From Mucilaginibacter sp. (GTDB taxonomy: Bacteria > Bacteroidota > Bacteroidia > Sphingobacteriales > Sphingobacteriaceae), in contig JAQBOV010000027.1 of the NCBI GenBank assembly GCA_028287895.1, positions 1-64,000 of the forward strand: a DNA stretch of 64,000 nt, read 5' to 3'. Position 1 is the stretch's first letter. Every line of letters begins with the position of its first letter. This document shows positions 36,633 through 44,990 of this stretch, one piece after another. Under the pieces are notes generated by a model. It was not told the origin of the DNA and made no database searches. It saw only the letters and a list, made by a program, of their open reading frames with translations. The position numbers were made by a program, and so were the translations under genes.

Positions 36633-37250
36633 TTAGACTTGTGAAAACTCGATTGGCTTAATTAAATCGATCCCGGATGCATCAGCACATTGCCGGTCAA
36701 TATCCGAATTTCCTATCATTAAAACGTTTCTGCGTTGTAAATTATGGTTTTTAATTAGTAAATCAATACTATCAGTTTCGGGTTTGGGTACAGTCTCATT
36801 AGCAAAATAACAGATCAGGTATGGCTCAAGTCCATGCCATTCAGTCTGTTTTATTTTATTCAGCTGTTGTACGGGATTGCCATTAGTTAAAATAAATATC
36901 TTTTTACGGTCGATTACTACGTCCTGCAATAAATTAAGCATACTTTGATCAAGCAATAATTTTAAGGGCAGCTTTGCAGTTGTATTTAAGTGATTAAAAT
37001 TATGGCGGTATTTTTCCTCAATATTAAATTTCCTCTGTAAGCGATCAAAAACCATCTCTTTCCCTTCCGATAAGTAGGTATCTACCATGCAAGAAGTTGC
37101 CTGTTTTGCATTTATTAGTTCTGTATACTCAAGAAAAGCGGTGAAAAGATAATAAACCTGGTACAAATAGTCTTTTTCGGGATAAAGAACATCATCCAGC
37201 TCAAATACAAAAGCTTCTTTACGGGGATCAATGTCGCTATATTTTATCAT
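36633..37250 (-). CDS. HAD-superfamily protein with an altered nucleophile motif
   Basis: The 205-residue protein has the HAD layout: motif I FELDDVLYPE, a helical cap, motif II ILTNGN, motif III lysine (KPETD) and motif IV IGNSDIDRQCA. The expected motif I is DxDxT, as in FDLDDTLYP; here the nucleophile aspartate is glutamate (E17), while the acid/base D19 is kept. Glutamate cannot normally replace the phospho-aspartate, so catalysis may be lost or changed. It overlaps the upstream 102-residue gene by 14 bp, which points to a tight functional pair. Confidence 0.8.
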   Translation of the reverse strand: MIKYSDIDPRKEAFVFELDDVLYPEKDYLYQVYYLFTAFLEYTELINAKQATSCMVDTYLSEGKEMVFDRLQRKFNIEEKYRHNFNHLNTTAKLPLKLLLDQSMLNLLQDVVIDRKKIFILTNGNPVQQLNKIKQTEWHGLEPYLICYFANETVPKPETDSIDLLIKNHNLQRRNVLMIGNSDIDRQCADASGIDLIKPIEFSQV

Positions 37251-37545
37251 CAGCTACTTTTATCTTAATATCATACTCATAAAACAGCTGCCTGGCACCA
37301 AATAGCAATTGTTTTTCCTGTTCACGCAAAGCATAGATGGTGTCTATATTCCTATCCAGACATAATGCAAGCATCTGGTGTGTATAAGCAACATTTTGAG
37401 GGTCAGGAAGTTTGAGTACTTTGCCTGATTGTACCAATATATCGGGTAATTCAAGATAATCGCCCAATAAAGTATGATCTGCATTTATTGCATTTTTCAA
37501 ACTATAGGCCTGTGACGAATTAGCTGCTGTAATTAGTGTATACAC
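37237..37545 (-). CDS. Small protein resembling a pre-ATP-grasp domain
   Basis: This 102-residue protein is not firmly recognised. It starts with a Rossmann-like strand (YTLITAANSSQAYSLKNAI) and ends with DTIYALREQEKQLLFGARQ then LFYEYDIKI. This resembles the N-terminal pre-ATP-grasp domain of CarB-like proteins, but no ATP-grasp domain follows. The start is GTG at 37545, overlapping the stop of the ABC ATPase by one base, and its 3' end overlaps the HAD gene by 14 bp. All three genes are therefore translationally coupled. A role with the HAD protein is inferred. Confidence 0.6.
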   Translation of the reverse strand: MYTLITAANSSQAYSLKNAINADHTLLGDYLELPDILVQSGKVLKLPDPQNVAYTHQMLALCLDRNIDTIYALREQEKQLLFGARQLFYEYDIKIKVADDKI

Positions 37546-38204
37546 TATAAATATTGAACAATTAAACCATCTTTCATTAAAACCTTCCTGTCAGATAACT
37601 CTGCAAGGTGCTCGTTGTGAGTAACAATGACAAAGGTTTGATTAAACTCATCTCTCAGGTCGCTAAATAAATGATGCAATTCATTTGCATTGGTCGAATC
37701 AAGGTTTCCTGAGGGCTCGTCTGCAAAAATTAATGCGGGGCTATTGATCAGCGCACGAGCAACCGCTACCCTTTGCTGTTCGCCACCCGACAATTGACTT
37801 GGTTTATGATTTATTCTTCCCTGCAATCCTAACCTGGTTAATAACTTAAGGGCTTTTTTTTCAGCGCCGGCGCGTGTATCACCGGCGATCAATGCCGGAA
37901 TGCAAACATTCTCGATCGCACTGAATTCAACCAGCAAATGATGAAACTGAAACACAAAGCCTATTTTACTATTTCTGAATGCACTTAATTCCTTACCGCT
38001 CAACCTATTGATATCGGTATTGCCGATACATACGCTACCTGAATCCGGCTTATCCAAAGTACCCAGAATATTCAGCAATGAACTTTTACCCGCCCCAGAA
38101 GCGCCGACTATGGTTACGATCTCACCTTTGTTGACTTCAAGATCAACACCCTTTAATATTTTAAGCTGTCCGTATGATTTGAAAATAGAATTTGCTTTGA
38201 GCAT
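37545..38204 (-). CDS. LolD-type ABC transporter ATP-binding protein
   Basis: The 219-residue ATPase has Walker [11 protein letters not shown]-loop FVFQFHHLL, signature [15 protein letters not shown], Walker [13 protein letters not shown] and the switch histidine (VTHNEH). The FQFHHLL and NLDSTN details match the LolD/MacB/FtsE group, which powers lipoprotein release or mechanotransmission. No membrane subunit is adjacent, so its partner is encoded elsewhere. It heads the three-gene unit with the 102-residue protein and the HAD protein. Confidence 0.85.
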   Translation of the reverse strand: MLKANSIFKSYGQLKILKGVDLEVNKGEIVTIVGASGAGKSSLLNILGTLDKPDSGSVCIGNTDINRLSGKELSAFRNSKIGFVFQFHHLLVEFSAIENVCIPALIAGDTRAGAEKKALKLLTRLGLQGRINHKPSQLSGGEQQRVAVARALINSPALIFADEPSGNLDSTNANELHHLFSDLRDEFNQTFVIVTHNEHLAELSDRKVLMKDGLIVQYL

Positions 38205-38216
38205 GGTGCAAAGTTA

Positions 38217-38338
38217 GTAGTTGGAAAGTGGAAATGTGGTAAAGTTATATTGCTGTGTTAATTATAATTTCTCTTCAAATAGCTGATCATATCTTTTCAA
38301 TGTTTCCTTTATGTAACATTTCAACTTTACAATCTTAC
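38217..38338. repeat. Gap-filling inverted repeat, lolD-like / sucC divergent region
   Basis: The left arm (38217-38243) of GGAAAGTGGAAATG-type words pairs over about 21 of 28 positions with 38311-38338 (ACATTTCAACTTTACAATC words). Further CTTTACAAC words follow to 38349. Confidence 0.55.
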
Positions 38339-38394
38339 AACTTTACAACAATTTGAACAAAAGTATTAGCTTTACCGCAAATTCTTCACACAAC

Positions 38395-39588
38395 ATGAAT
38401 ATTCACGAATACCAGGGTAAAGCCATATTAAAAAGCTTCGGAGTTAGAGTACAGGAGGGCATTGTTGCCGATACTGTTGAACAGGCAGTTGCCGCAGCTC
38501 AAAAATTAAAGGAAGATTTAGGATCAGGCTGGGTAGTAATAAAGGCACAGATACATGCCGGCGGACGTGGAAAAGGCGGAGGTGTTAAGCTGGCAAAAAA
38601 CCTGGAAGAGGTTAAAGAAAAAGCAGGGAATATATTAGGTATGCAACTGATTACCCCGCAAACAGGCCCTGAAGGTAAAAAAGTCCATAAAGTATTGGTT
38701 GCGCAGGACGTTTACTATCCCGGCGAAAGTGAAACCAAAGAATTGTATGTAAGCGTACTGCTTGACCGTGCAAAAGGCCGAAATATCGTCATGTATTCAA
38801 CCGAAGGCGGTATGGATATTGAACATGTGGCAGAGCATACTCCTGATTTAATATTTAAAGAAGAAATAGATCCAAAGGTAGGTTTACAACCCTTCCAGGC
38901 AAGAAAAATTGCTTTTAACCTGGGCCTTTCAGGCGACGCATTTAAGGATATGGTGAAATTTGTAACCGCTTTGTATAAAGCTTATGATGCCACTGATTCT
39001 TCTTTGTTTGAGATCAACCCGGTTTTGAAAACCTCTGATAATAAAATACTGGCGGTAGATGCCAAAGTTAACCTGGATGATAATGGTTTATTCCGTCATC
39101 CTGATTTTGTTGCTTTGCGCGATCTGAATGAAGAAGACCCGACAGAAGTTGAGGCAAGCCAGTCAAACCTTAATTACGTTAAACTGGATGGGAATGTTGG
39201 CTGTATGGTGAATGGCGCTGGTTTAGCTATGGCCACTATGGATATTATTAAACTTGCCGGCGGCGAACCTGCTAACTTTTTGGATGTAGGCGGCACGGCA
39301 AATGCCGAAACTGTAAAAGCAGCTTTTAATATCATATTAGAAGACCCAAAAGTAAAAGCTATTCTGATCAATATTTTCGGCGGTATAGTACGTTGCGACC
39401 GCGTAGCGCAGGGCGTGATAGATGCCTATAACGAAATAGGCAATATCCATGTTCCGATCATTGTGCGCCTGCAGGGCACCAATGCAGAAGAAGCAAAAAA
39501 ACTGATAGATGACTCAGGATTGCAGGTTTATTCAGCCATATTGCTGAAAGAAGCTGCTCTTCGGGTGGAAGAAGTTTTGGCTTTATAA
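38395..39588 (+). CDS. sucC: Succinyl-CoA synthetase beta subunit
   Basis: The 397-residue ATP-grasp subunit of the TCA-cycle enzyme converts succinyl-CoA to succinate with ATP or GTP formation. It shows the start MNIHEYQGKAILKSFGV, the glycine-rich loop GGRGKGGGVKLA, the ATP-grasp metal residues (SSLFEINPV, AVDAKVNLDDN) and the C-terminal ligase loop (GGTANAE, NIFGGIVRCD). The frame opens earlier at a TTG (38353), but ATG 38395 fits the family start exactly. sucD is not adjacent. The AKVNLDDN site metal residues are intact. Confidence 0.96.
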   Translation: MNIHEYQGKAILKSFGVRVQEGIVADTVEQAVAAAQKLKEDLGSGWVVIKAQIHAGGRGKGGGVKLAKNLEEVKEKAGNILGMQLITPQTGPEGKKVHKVLVAQDVYYPGESETKELYVSVLLDRAKGRNIVMYSTEGGMDIEHVAEHTPDLIFKEEIDPKVGLQPFQARKIAFNLGLSGDAFKDMVKFVTALYKAYDATDSSLFEINPVLKTSDNKILAVDAKVNLDDNGLFRHPDFVALRDLNEEDPTEVEASQSNLNYVKLDGNVGCMVNGAGLAMATMDIIKLAGGEPANFLDVGGTANAETVKAAFNIILEDPKVKAILINIFGGIVRCDRVAQGVIDAYNEIGNIHVPIIVRLQGTNAEEAKKLIDDSGLQVYSAILLKEAALRVEEVLAL

Positions 39589-39641
39589 CAGAGATTAGCA
39601 TTAATTAGTCAGACGTTAACATCTGAAGATCCATTGAAATC

Positions 39642-39667
39642 TGGGCCCTTAATGGGCTCTTTTTTTT
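39642..39667 (+). terminator. Intrinsic terminator of sucC
   Basis: A short stem (GGGCCC / GGGCTC with one wobble) and a 5-nt loop are followed by eight T residues. Confidence 0.7.
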
Positions 39668-39769
39668 GGTGCTGCTGTTCTGTTTTTATTTTTTTGCCGG
39701 CGAACAAAAATGAAGATCCGGGGTTAAAGTTTATACAAATTGTCGACAAACAGTAAACTTAAAAATAAA

Positions 39770-39802
39770 ATAGATGTTTAAACATATATCTATTTATATT
39801 TG
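39770..39802 (+). promoter_or_regulatory. Promoter and palindrome upstream of yceI
   Basis: A TATATTTG -7 box (39795-39802) is preceded by the perfect 12-bp palindrome ATGTTTAAACAT, extended by ATAG/CTAT on its flanks (39770-39793). It covers the -33 region and could be a repressor operator, for example for a MarR-type protein. Confidence 0.5.
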
Positions 39803-39827
39803 ACTCATAAAACAATCATTAAAGATC

Positions 39828-40370
39828 ATGGAAACACAAGCAGCAACAAAATGGGCAATCGACCCAATGCATTCCGAAGTACAATTTAAAGTTAAACACC
39901 TGGTTATTTCAACAGTTAGCGGGTTTTTCAGAAGTTTTGAAGGATCAGTTGAGAGCGAGAACGAAGATTTTGATGGAGCCAGCATTGAGTTTTCAATCGA
40001 CATAAACAGCGTCGACACTAACCAAACTCAGCGCGATGAACACTTAAAATCTCCTGATTTCTTTGATGCCGCAAAATATCCGCATATTAAATTCAAATCT
40101 ACTTCATTCAAAAAAAGCAGTGATGATGAATATGACTTAAAGGGCAATCTAACCATTAAAGAGGTAACCAAGCCCATTAGCCTTCATGCAGAATTTGGCG
40201 GATCGGCTGCGGATGCTTACGGTAACATAAAAGCAGGTTTTGAAATTACAGGCAAGATAAACCGTAAAGAATTTGGATTGACCTGGGAAGGGGTAACCGA
40301 AGCCGGTTCAATTGTTGTCGGTGAAGATATTAAATTGACCATCAACGCACAACTTGTAAAGCAAGCATAA
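39828..40370 (+). CDS. YceI-family lipid-binding protein
   Basis: The 180-residue protein has the YceI lipocalin-like barrel: WAIDPMHSEVQFKVKHLVIS at the start, the SPDFFDAAKYPHIKFKS stretch in the middle and GKINRKEFGLTWE towards the end. Family members bind isoprenoids or other lipids. There is no signal peptide, so unlike E. coli YceI it should be cytoplasmic. The promoter has a palindrome in the -33 region. Confidence 0.9.
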   Translation: METQAATKWAIDPMHSEVQFKVKHLVISTVSGFFRSFEGSVESENEDFDGASIEFSIDINSVDTNQTQRDEHLKSPDFFDAAKYPHIKFKSTSFKKSSDDEYDLKGNLTIKEVTKPISLHAEFGGSAADAYGNIKAGFEITGKINRKEFGLTWEGVTEAGSIVVGEDIKLTINAQLVKQA

Positions 40371-40505
40371 TTGAATTTCGAATTTCGGATTTTTAATTTC
40401 GAATGTGAATACAGGTGATAAAAGAATTCAATAATTATTCCTCATTTTTACCTTTAGCTAAAACAAATCCGAAATCGAAAATTCGAAATTCGATAAATTG
40501 AATTC
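40371..40505. repeat. Gap-filling inverted repeat, yceI–yciO
   Basis: The left arm (40371-40403) is made of TTTCGAATTTCGGATTT words and the right arm (40465-40505) of their complements. Pairing extends over more than 25 bp with a few bulges. The unit spans exactly from the yceI stop to the base before the next ATG, the clearest case in the window. Confidence 0.8.
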
Positions 40506-41126
40506 ATGCTTATTAAAATATATCCCGAAAATCCGAACCCGAAAGCGATAGAGCAGGTAGTTGAGGTACTTCGTAAAGGCGGTCTGATTATCTACCCTAC
40601 CGATACAGTTTATGGATTGGGTTGTGATATTACCAATCATAGGGCTATTGAAAAGATTTGCCAAATCAGGCATATTAAACCTGAAAAAGCAAACTTTTCA
40701 TTTATATGTTATGATCTGAGCCATATCTCCGATTACATCAAACCTATTGACAATACTACGTTCAGGATATTGAAAAAAGCATTGCCGGGGCCATTCACTT
40801 TTATTTTTAATGCAAATCATAACGTTCCGAAACTGTTAAGCTCCAACAAAAAAACAGTGGGCATACGTGTACCTGATAATAATATCGCCCGGGAAATTGT
40901 CAAAATGCTGGGCAATCCCATCCTTTCTACCTCCATCCACGACGAAGATGATATTATTGAATATTCTACCGATCCTGAACTGATCTGCGAAAAATATGAA
41001 GATCAGGTGGACATTGTTATTGACGGCGGCTATGGCGGCAACATCGCATCCACCGTGGTAGATTGTACTTCAGGCGAGTTTGAAGTGATTCGTGAGGGCA
41101 AGGGAGAGTTAGCGTTGTACTTGTAA
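40506..41126 (+). CDS. YciO/TsaC-family (Sua5–YrdC) protein
   Basis: The 206-residue protein belongs to the YrdC fold that makes threonylcarbamoyl-AMP for tRNA t6A37. Motifs are the start GGLIIYPTDTVYGLGCD, IKPEKANFSFICYDL, KKTVGIRVPDN and STSIHDEDD. Length and the PxxANFSF segment are closer to E. coli YciO than to TsaC, so it may be the YciO paralogue. There is no C-terminal Sua5 domain. Its ATG directly follows the inverted-repeat arm. Confidence 0.88.
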   Translation: MLIKIYPENPNPKAIEQVVEVLRKGGLIIYPTDTVYGLGCDITNHRAIEKICQIRHIKPEKANFSFICYDLSHISDYIKPIDNTTFRILKKALPGPFTFIFNANHNVPKLLSSNKKTVGIRVPDNNIAREIVKMLGNPILSTSIHDEDDIIEYSTDPELICEKYEDQVDIVIDGGYGGNIASTVVDCTSGEFEVIREGKGELALYL

Positions 41127-41148
41127 AACAAATTTCAGGCAAACATGG

Positions 41149-41922
41149 TCAGTTTTTTATTGACTTTATAAATTCCGGTATCCTTTCAAGGTAATTGTCC
41201 TGTTCTAAGAATTTCACAAATGCACTACCTACGATGGCTCCTCTTGCATATTCACATGCCTTTTTAAAGGTTTCATTACTAGATATACCAAAGCCGATAA
41301 TTGCCGGATTTTTTAACTGCATGGCTTTAATTCGTTTATAATAATCCTCAATAGCATTGGACAGCTGCAAATTTTTTCCGGTGATGGATGAGGAAGAAAG
41401 CAAGTAAATAAAACTATTGCTTAATGAATCTATCCTGCGGACACGTTCCTGCGAAGTTTGTGGGGTCACCAGGAAAATGTTACTCAACCCGTTGTCGATA
41501 AAATACCTCGAATATAACGTTTCATACTCATACATGGGCAGGTCGGGTACAATAACGCCATCTACACCCGCTTCAACAGCCTTTTTACAAAACCGCTCAA
41601 TCCCATACTGCAGCATAGGATTAAAATAGCCCATTAACAAGACAGGAATGCTGACCCGTTCACGCAGGTCTTTTAACTCTTCGAAAAGCTGATTCAAATT
41701 CATCCCATTTTCCAAAGCCCTTTCAGAACTGTGCTGGATGGTAGGGCCATCAGCAACCGGGTCTGAATATGGAAAACCTATTTCTAAAAAATCCACTCCT
41801 GCTTTTTCCAAAGCTTCAGCAATGGCTACAGTTGTGTTTAGTTCAGGATAACCTGCAGTAAAATAGATTGATAATAAATTATCCTTTTTTGATTCGAAAA
41901 GTTTGTTTAGACGGTTCATCAA
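41149..41922 (-). CDS. trpA: Tryptophan synthase alpha chain
   Basis: The 257-residue TIM barrel splits indole-glycerol phosphate to indole and glyceraldehyde-3-phosphate. The catalytic glutamate lies in FLEIGFPYSDPVADGPTIQ and the acid in GVIVPDLP; the phosphate loop is GFGISS. It is the last gene of the trpDFBA run, 3 bp after trpB, and forms the channelled complex with TrpB. Confidence 0.97.
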   Translation of the reverse strand: MMNRLNKLFESKKDNLLSIYFTAGYPELNTTVAIAEALEKAGVDFLEIGFPYSDPVADGPTIQHSSERALENGMNLNQLFEELKDLRERVSIPVLLMGYFNPMLQYGIERFCKKAVEAGVDGVIVPDLPMYEYETLYSRYFIDNGLSNIFLVTPQTSQERVRRIDSLSNSFIYLLSSSSITGKNLQLSNAIEDYYKRIKAMQLKNPAIIGFGISSNETFKKACEYARGAIVGSAFVKFLEQDNYLERIPEFIKSIKN

Positions 41923-41925
41923 CTA

Positions 41926-43107
41926 CTAGAAATTAAAATATTTAATATAAGTACTCAAATCCTTATCCCCCCGGCCTGATATACAGATGACTACATTATC
42001 ATCAGCTTTAAAGGTCATCTTCTCCAAATAAGCCAAAGCATGGGCGGTTTCAATGGCAGGGATGATGCCTTCCAGTTGCGAACATAATAGTCCGGCCTGT
42101 AACGCCTCATCATCTGTAATGCTGACATACTGGGCGCGTTTTATCTTATACAAATGCGCATGCTGCGGACCAATTCCAGGATAATCCAATCCGGCGGATA
42201 TGGAATAAGGTTCCACTACCTGCCCATCTTCGGTCTGCATCAAAATGGTACGGCTCCCGTGTAATACACCTTCGCGGCCTAAAAAAGTAGTAGCTGCTGA
42301 ATGCCCGCTATTAACTCCCTGCCCTGCCGCTTCCACCGCGATCAGATTAACTGCTTGATCGTCCAGGAAATGATAGAACATACCCATCGCATTGCTGCCG
42401 CCGCCAACACAGGCCAGTACGTATTGGGGGAGTTCGCTGCCGGTTTTCTGTAGCAGTTGCTTTCTGGTCTCAAATGAAATAACCGACTGAAATTGTGCAA
42501 CCATGTCGGGATAAGGATATGGCCCTACCACCGACCCGATAATATAATGGGTATCAACAGGGTTGTTGATCCAGTCGCGCATGGCTTCATTGGTAGCATC
42601 CTTCAAAGTTTTGCTGCCTGATGTAGCCGGAATAACCTTGGCCCCGAGCATTTTCATTCTTGACACATTTGGCGCCTGGCGTTCCATATCCACTTCGCCC
42701 ATGTAAACCACGCATTCAATGCCTTTAAGGGCACAAACGGTGGCCGTAGCCACGCCATGCTGCCCTGCCCCGGTTTCGGCAATGATTCGCTTTTTACCCA
42801 GACGGATCGCCAGCAATATCTGACCTATGGCATTATTTATTTTGTGCGAACCGGTATGGTTCAGGTCTTCGCGTTTAAAAAACAGGTTAGCACCATATTT
42901 TTCAGAATACCTTTTAGCATGATATAGCGGCGAAGGACGACCAACATAGTCCCTTAAAAGCCCATCATATTCCGCTTTAAAATCAGGATCGTTAATTACT
43001 TTGGCATATTGCTGCCTCAGTTCTTCTACGTTGGGATACAACATTTCAGGAATGTAGGCGCCCCCAAAATCACCGTAATAGCCTTGCTCGTTAACTCCGT
43101 ATTTCAT
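41926..43107 (-). CDS. trpB: Tryptophan synthase beta chain
   Basis: The 393-residue PLP enzyme condenses indole with serine. The PLP lysine is in HTGSHKINNAIGQ, the glutamate in AETGAGQHGVA and the phosphate-binding loop in CVGGGSNAMG. Its start overlaps the trpF stop by 4 bp (ATGA type). It is a normal TrpB1. Confidence 0.98.
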   Translation of the reverse strand: MKYGVNEQGYYGDFGGAYIPEMLYPNVEELRQQYAKVINDPDFKAEYDGLLRDYVGRPSPLYHAKRYSEKYGANLFFKREDLNHTGSHKINNAIGQILLAIRLGKKRIIAETGAGQHGVATATVCALKGIECVVYMGEVDMERQAPNVSRMKMLGAKVIPATSGSKTLKDATNEAMRDWINNPVDTHYIIGSVVGPYPYPDMVAQFQSVISFETRKQLLQKTGSELPQYVLACVGGGSNAMGMFYHFLDDQAVNLIAVEAAGQGVNSGHSAATTFLGREGVLHGSRTILMQTEDGQVVEPYSISAGLDYPGIGPQHAHLYKIKRAQYVSITDDEALQAGLLCSQLEGIIPAIETAHALAYLEKMTFKADDNVVICISGRGDKDLSTYIKYFNF

Positions 43108-43718
43108 CTTAGTATTTCAAATGCTTTTTTCAACTTGTTAATATCCTTTAATCCCGGTTCAGTTTCAAACCGGCTATTGAGGTCTACCCCGTAAAATTGA
43201 GGATGATTGATTAATCGTACTTCCCCGAGGTTTTCAAGACTCAATCCCCCGCTTACAAAGAAGGGTACATTCAGTTTGTATTTATTCAGTAATGACCAAT
43301 CAAAGGTTAATCCGGACCCTCCGTGTTTATCGGTTTTTGTATCGAACAGGAAATAATCCACCCTACCGGCAAATTCATTCAATCGTTCAAAGTTGAAATC
43401 CTTATCCACCCCAAACGCTTTAATTACCGTTACCTGGTCTGTGAACGAATGACAAAATTCAGGGCCTTCATTCCCATGCAACTGTATGGCATCAAAGTTA
43501 TAAGTATCTCTTAGCTTAGTTATTATTTCTGCATCTTCATTTACAAACACAGCCGTTTTATAAATACTTCCAGGTAAGGAGGCCAATGTTTCAGCCTGAA
43601 GGTCCGCAGCATATCTGGGTGAAGGCGAATAGCATATAAAGCCCATATAATCAGGCAATAATCCTGCTATGGCTTCTATATTGTCCGGGTGCTTCAGACC
43701 ACAAATTTTTATTTTCAT
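43104..43718 (-). CDS. trpF: Phosphoribosylanthranilate isomerase
   Basis: The 204-residue TIM barrel converts PRA to CdRP. The catalytic cysteine is in KICGLKHPDN near the start, and the aspartate in FDTKTDKHGGSG. It overlaps trpD by one base and trpB by four, so the operon is translationally coupled. trpC, which usually lies next to it, is absent. Confidence 0.95.
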   Translation of the reverse strand: MKIKICGLKHPDNIEAIAGLLPDYMGFICYSPSPRYAADLQAETLASLPGSIYKTAVFVNEDAEIITKLRDTYNFDAIQLHGNEGPEFCHSFTDQVTVIKAFGVDKDFNFERLNEFAGRVDYFLFDTKTDKHGGSGLTFDWSLLNKYKLNVPFFVSGGLSLENLGEVRLINHPQFYGVDLNSRFETEPGLKDINKLKKAFEILR

Positions 43719-44710
43719 CAGTTACTGCTGATCAATGTTTTAAAACCCAATAGTGCTTTTTTGCTCAACAATGCTTCATCAGCCTCATAAAAGCAATCTC
43801 CAAAACTTTTTTCAGGGTGAATGGTTTTGATAGCAAGCGCCGCATTACATAAAACCACATTGTTTTGCGCTGCTGTGGCCTGGCCGTTTAACACACTCAT
43901 AAATATACCGGCGGAATCTTTAACTGTGCTACCGCCCGCAATTTGTCCGGGCTTAAGTTTTTCAAAACCAAGGGCCTCAATGCTGTTTATTTTTTCACCT
44001 TCGGCAGAAAAGGTTTTAAAATCACCCGTCAATGATATTTCATCGTACCCGTCCAGTGCATTTAAAATAGTGTACTTCACATCCGATTTCTGATACAAAT
44101 AAGCATACGCTCTTGCCAATTCCAGGTTAAACACCCCAATCATCTGATTTTGAGGTTTTGCCGGGTTAACCATTGGTCCAAGCATATTAAAAAAAGTTTT
44201 TACCCCCAATTCCCGGCGTATGGGTGCTACAGTTTTCATTGCCGGATGGAACAACGGCGCATGCAGGAAGCAAATATTTGCCTGGTCGATACTTCTTTTA
44301 AGTTGATCGGTATCGTTGGTAAACCGGTAACCCAAAAATTCCATTACATTTGACGAGCCACAACCTGATGAAACACCGTAATTTCCGTGCTTAGCTACTT
44401 TGTACCCCGCTCCGGCTACAATAAATGATGCGAGTGTGGAAATATTAAAGGTATCCTTTCCATCCCCCCCGGTACCGCACAAATCAATTAGTTCGTTCGT
44501 TTCCAGGTTGACAGGAAGGCAAAGATCCAGCATAGCGTCCCTAAAGCCCTCCAGCTCATCAACTGTAATGCCGCGCATACAATAGGCTGTCATAAAAGCA
44601 GCCATTTGTGAGTTATTGTATTTACCCTGCGCAATGCTGGTCAAAACTTCTTTTGACTGCTCACGGGTAAATGTTTTATTTTCAAATAGGTAGTTTAATA
44701 TTGCTTTCAT
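43718..44710 (-). CDS. trpD: Anthranilate phosphoribosyltransferase
   Basis: The 330-residue enzyme joins anthranilate and PRPP. The PRPP/metal motif LCGTGGDGKDTFNIST and the KHGNYGVSSGCGSSNVME stretch are intact. It is the first structural gene of the operon. The attenuator terminator ends about 100 nt upstream. trpE and trpG, which normally precede it, are not present here. Confidence 0.96.
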   Translation of the reverse strand: MKAILNYLFENKTFTREQSKEVLTSIAQGKYNNSQMAAFMTAYCMRGITVDELEGFRDAMLDLCLPVNLETNELIDLCGTGGDGKDTFNISTLASFIVAGAGYKVAKHGNYGVSSGCGSSNVMEFLGYRFTNDTDQLKRSIDQANICFLHAPLFHPAMKTVAPIRRELGVKTFFNMLGPMVNPAKPQNQMIGVFNLELARAYAYLYQKSDVKYTILNALDGYDEISLTGDFKTFSAEGEKINSIEALGFEKLKPGQIAGGSTVKDSAGIFMSVLNGQATAAQNNVVLCNAALAIKTIHPEKSFGDCFYEADEALLSKKALLGFKTLISSN

Positions 44711-44812
44711 AGCCTGTTAATTCCCTATAAAGGGATTTATTCTGAATGTTATAATACAATTTTCAAGGTGCAGCCTGGTGCCATACCCGCTACACCCTGC
44801 CGGGCGCACAAC

Positions 44813-44841
44813 AAAAAAGGGTTACCTTGCGGCAACCCTTT
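44813..44841 (-). terminator. trp attenuator terminator
   Basis: On the minus strand AAAGGGTTGCC (44841-44831) pairs with GGTAACCCTTT (44826-44816), fully paired with one G-U, around a GCAA loop, and is followed by a T run. It lies between the leader peptide and trpD. Confidence 0.88.
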
Positions 44842-44864
44842 GCATATATCTTTTAAACAAAAAC

Positions 44865-44873
44865 AGGACTGCC
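44865..44873 (-). promoter_or_regulatory. trp antiterminator strand (region 2)
   Basis: GGCAGTCCT pairs over all nine positions (two G-U) with AGGGTTGCC, the 5' strand of the terminator, so the two structures exclude each other. A competing region 1/2 hairpin (GCTTAACGA with TCGTAAGGC) overlaps the end of the leader peptide. Confidence 0.7.
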
Positions 44874-44879
44874 TTACGA

Positions 44880-44927
44880 TTACTCGTTAAGCCACCACCA
44901 GTTGTTGTTTAATGCTTTATTTATCAT
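44880..44927 (-). CDS. trpL: trp operon leader peptide
   Basis: The 15-codon frame encodes MINKALNNNWWWLNE, with three adjacent Trp codons. It starts about 5 nt after the predicted transcription start and ends just before the antiterminator strand. A ribosome stalled on the Trp codons would cover the region 1 strand, allow region 2 to pair with region 3 and prevent termination. With ample Trp-tRNA the ribosome reaches the stop and the terminator forms. Confidence 0.9.
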   Translation of the reverse strand: MINKALNNNWWWLNE

Positions 44928-44935
44928 TTGTGCCA

Positions 44936-44966
44936 CAAATATGGAAATAGTTTTTCCTAAAAGCAA
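44936..44966 (-). promoter_or_regulatory. Promoter of the trp operon
   Basis: TTG (44966-44964), a 20-bp spacer and CATATTTG (44943-44936, one mismatch to TAnnTTTG) place the start near 44932. Confidence 0.6.
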
Positions 44967-44990
44967 GCAGAATGATAAATTTACAGGATA

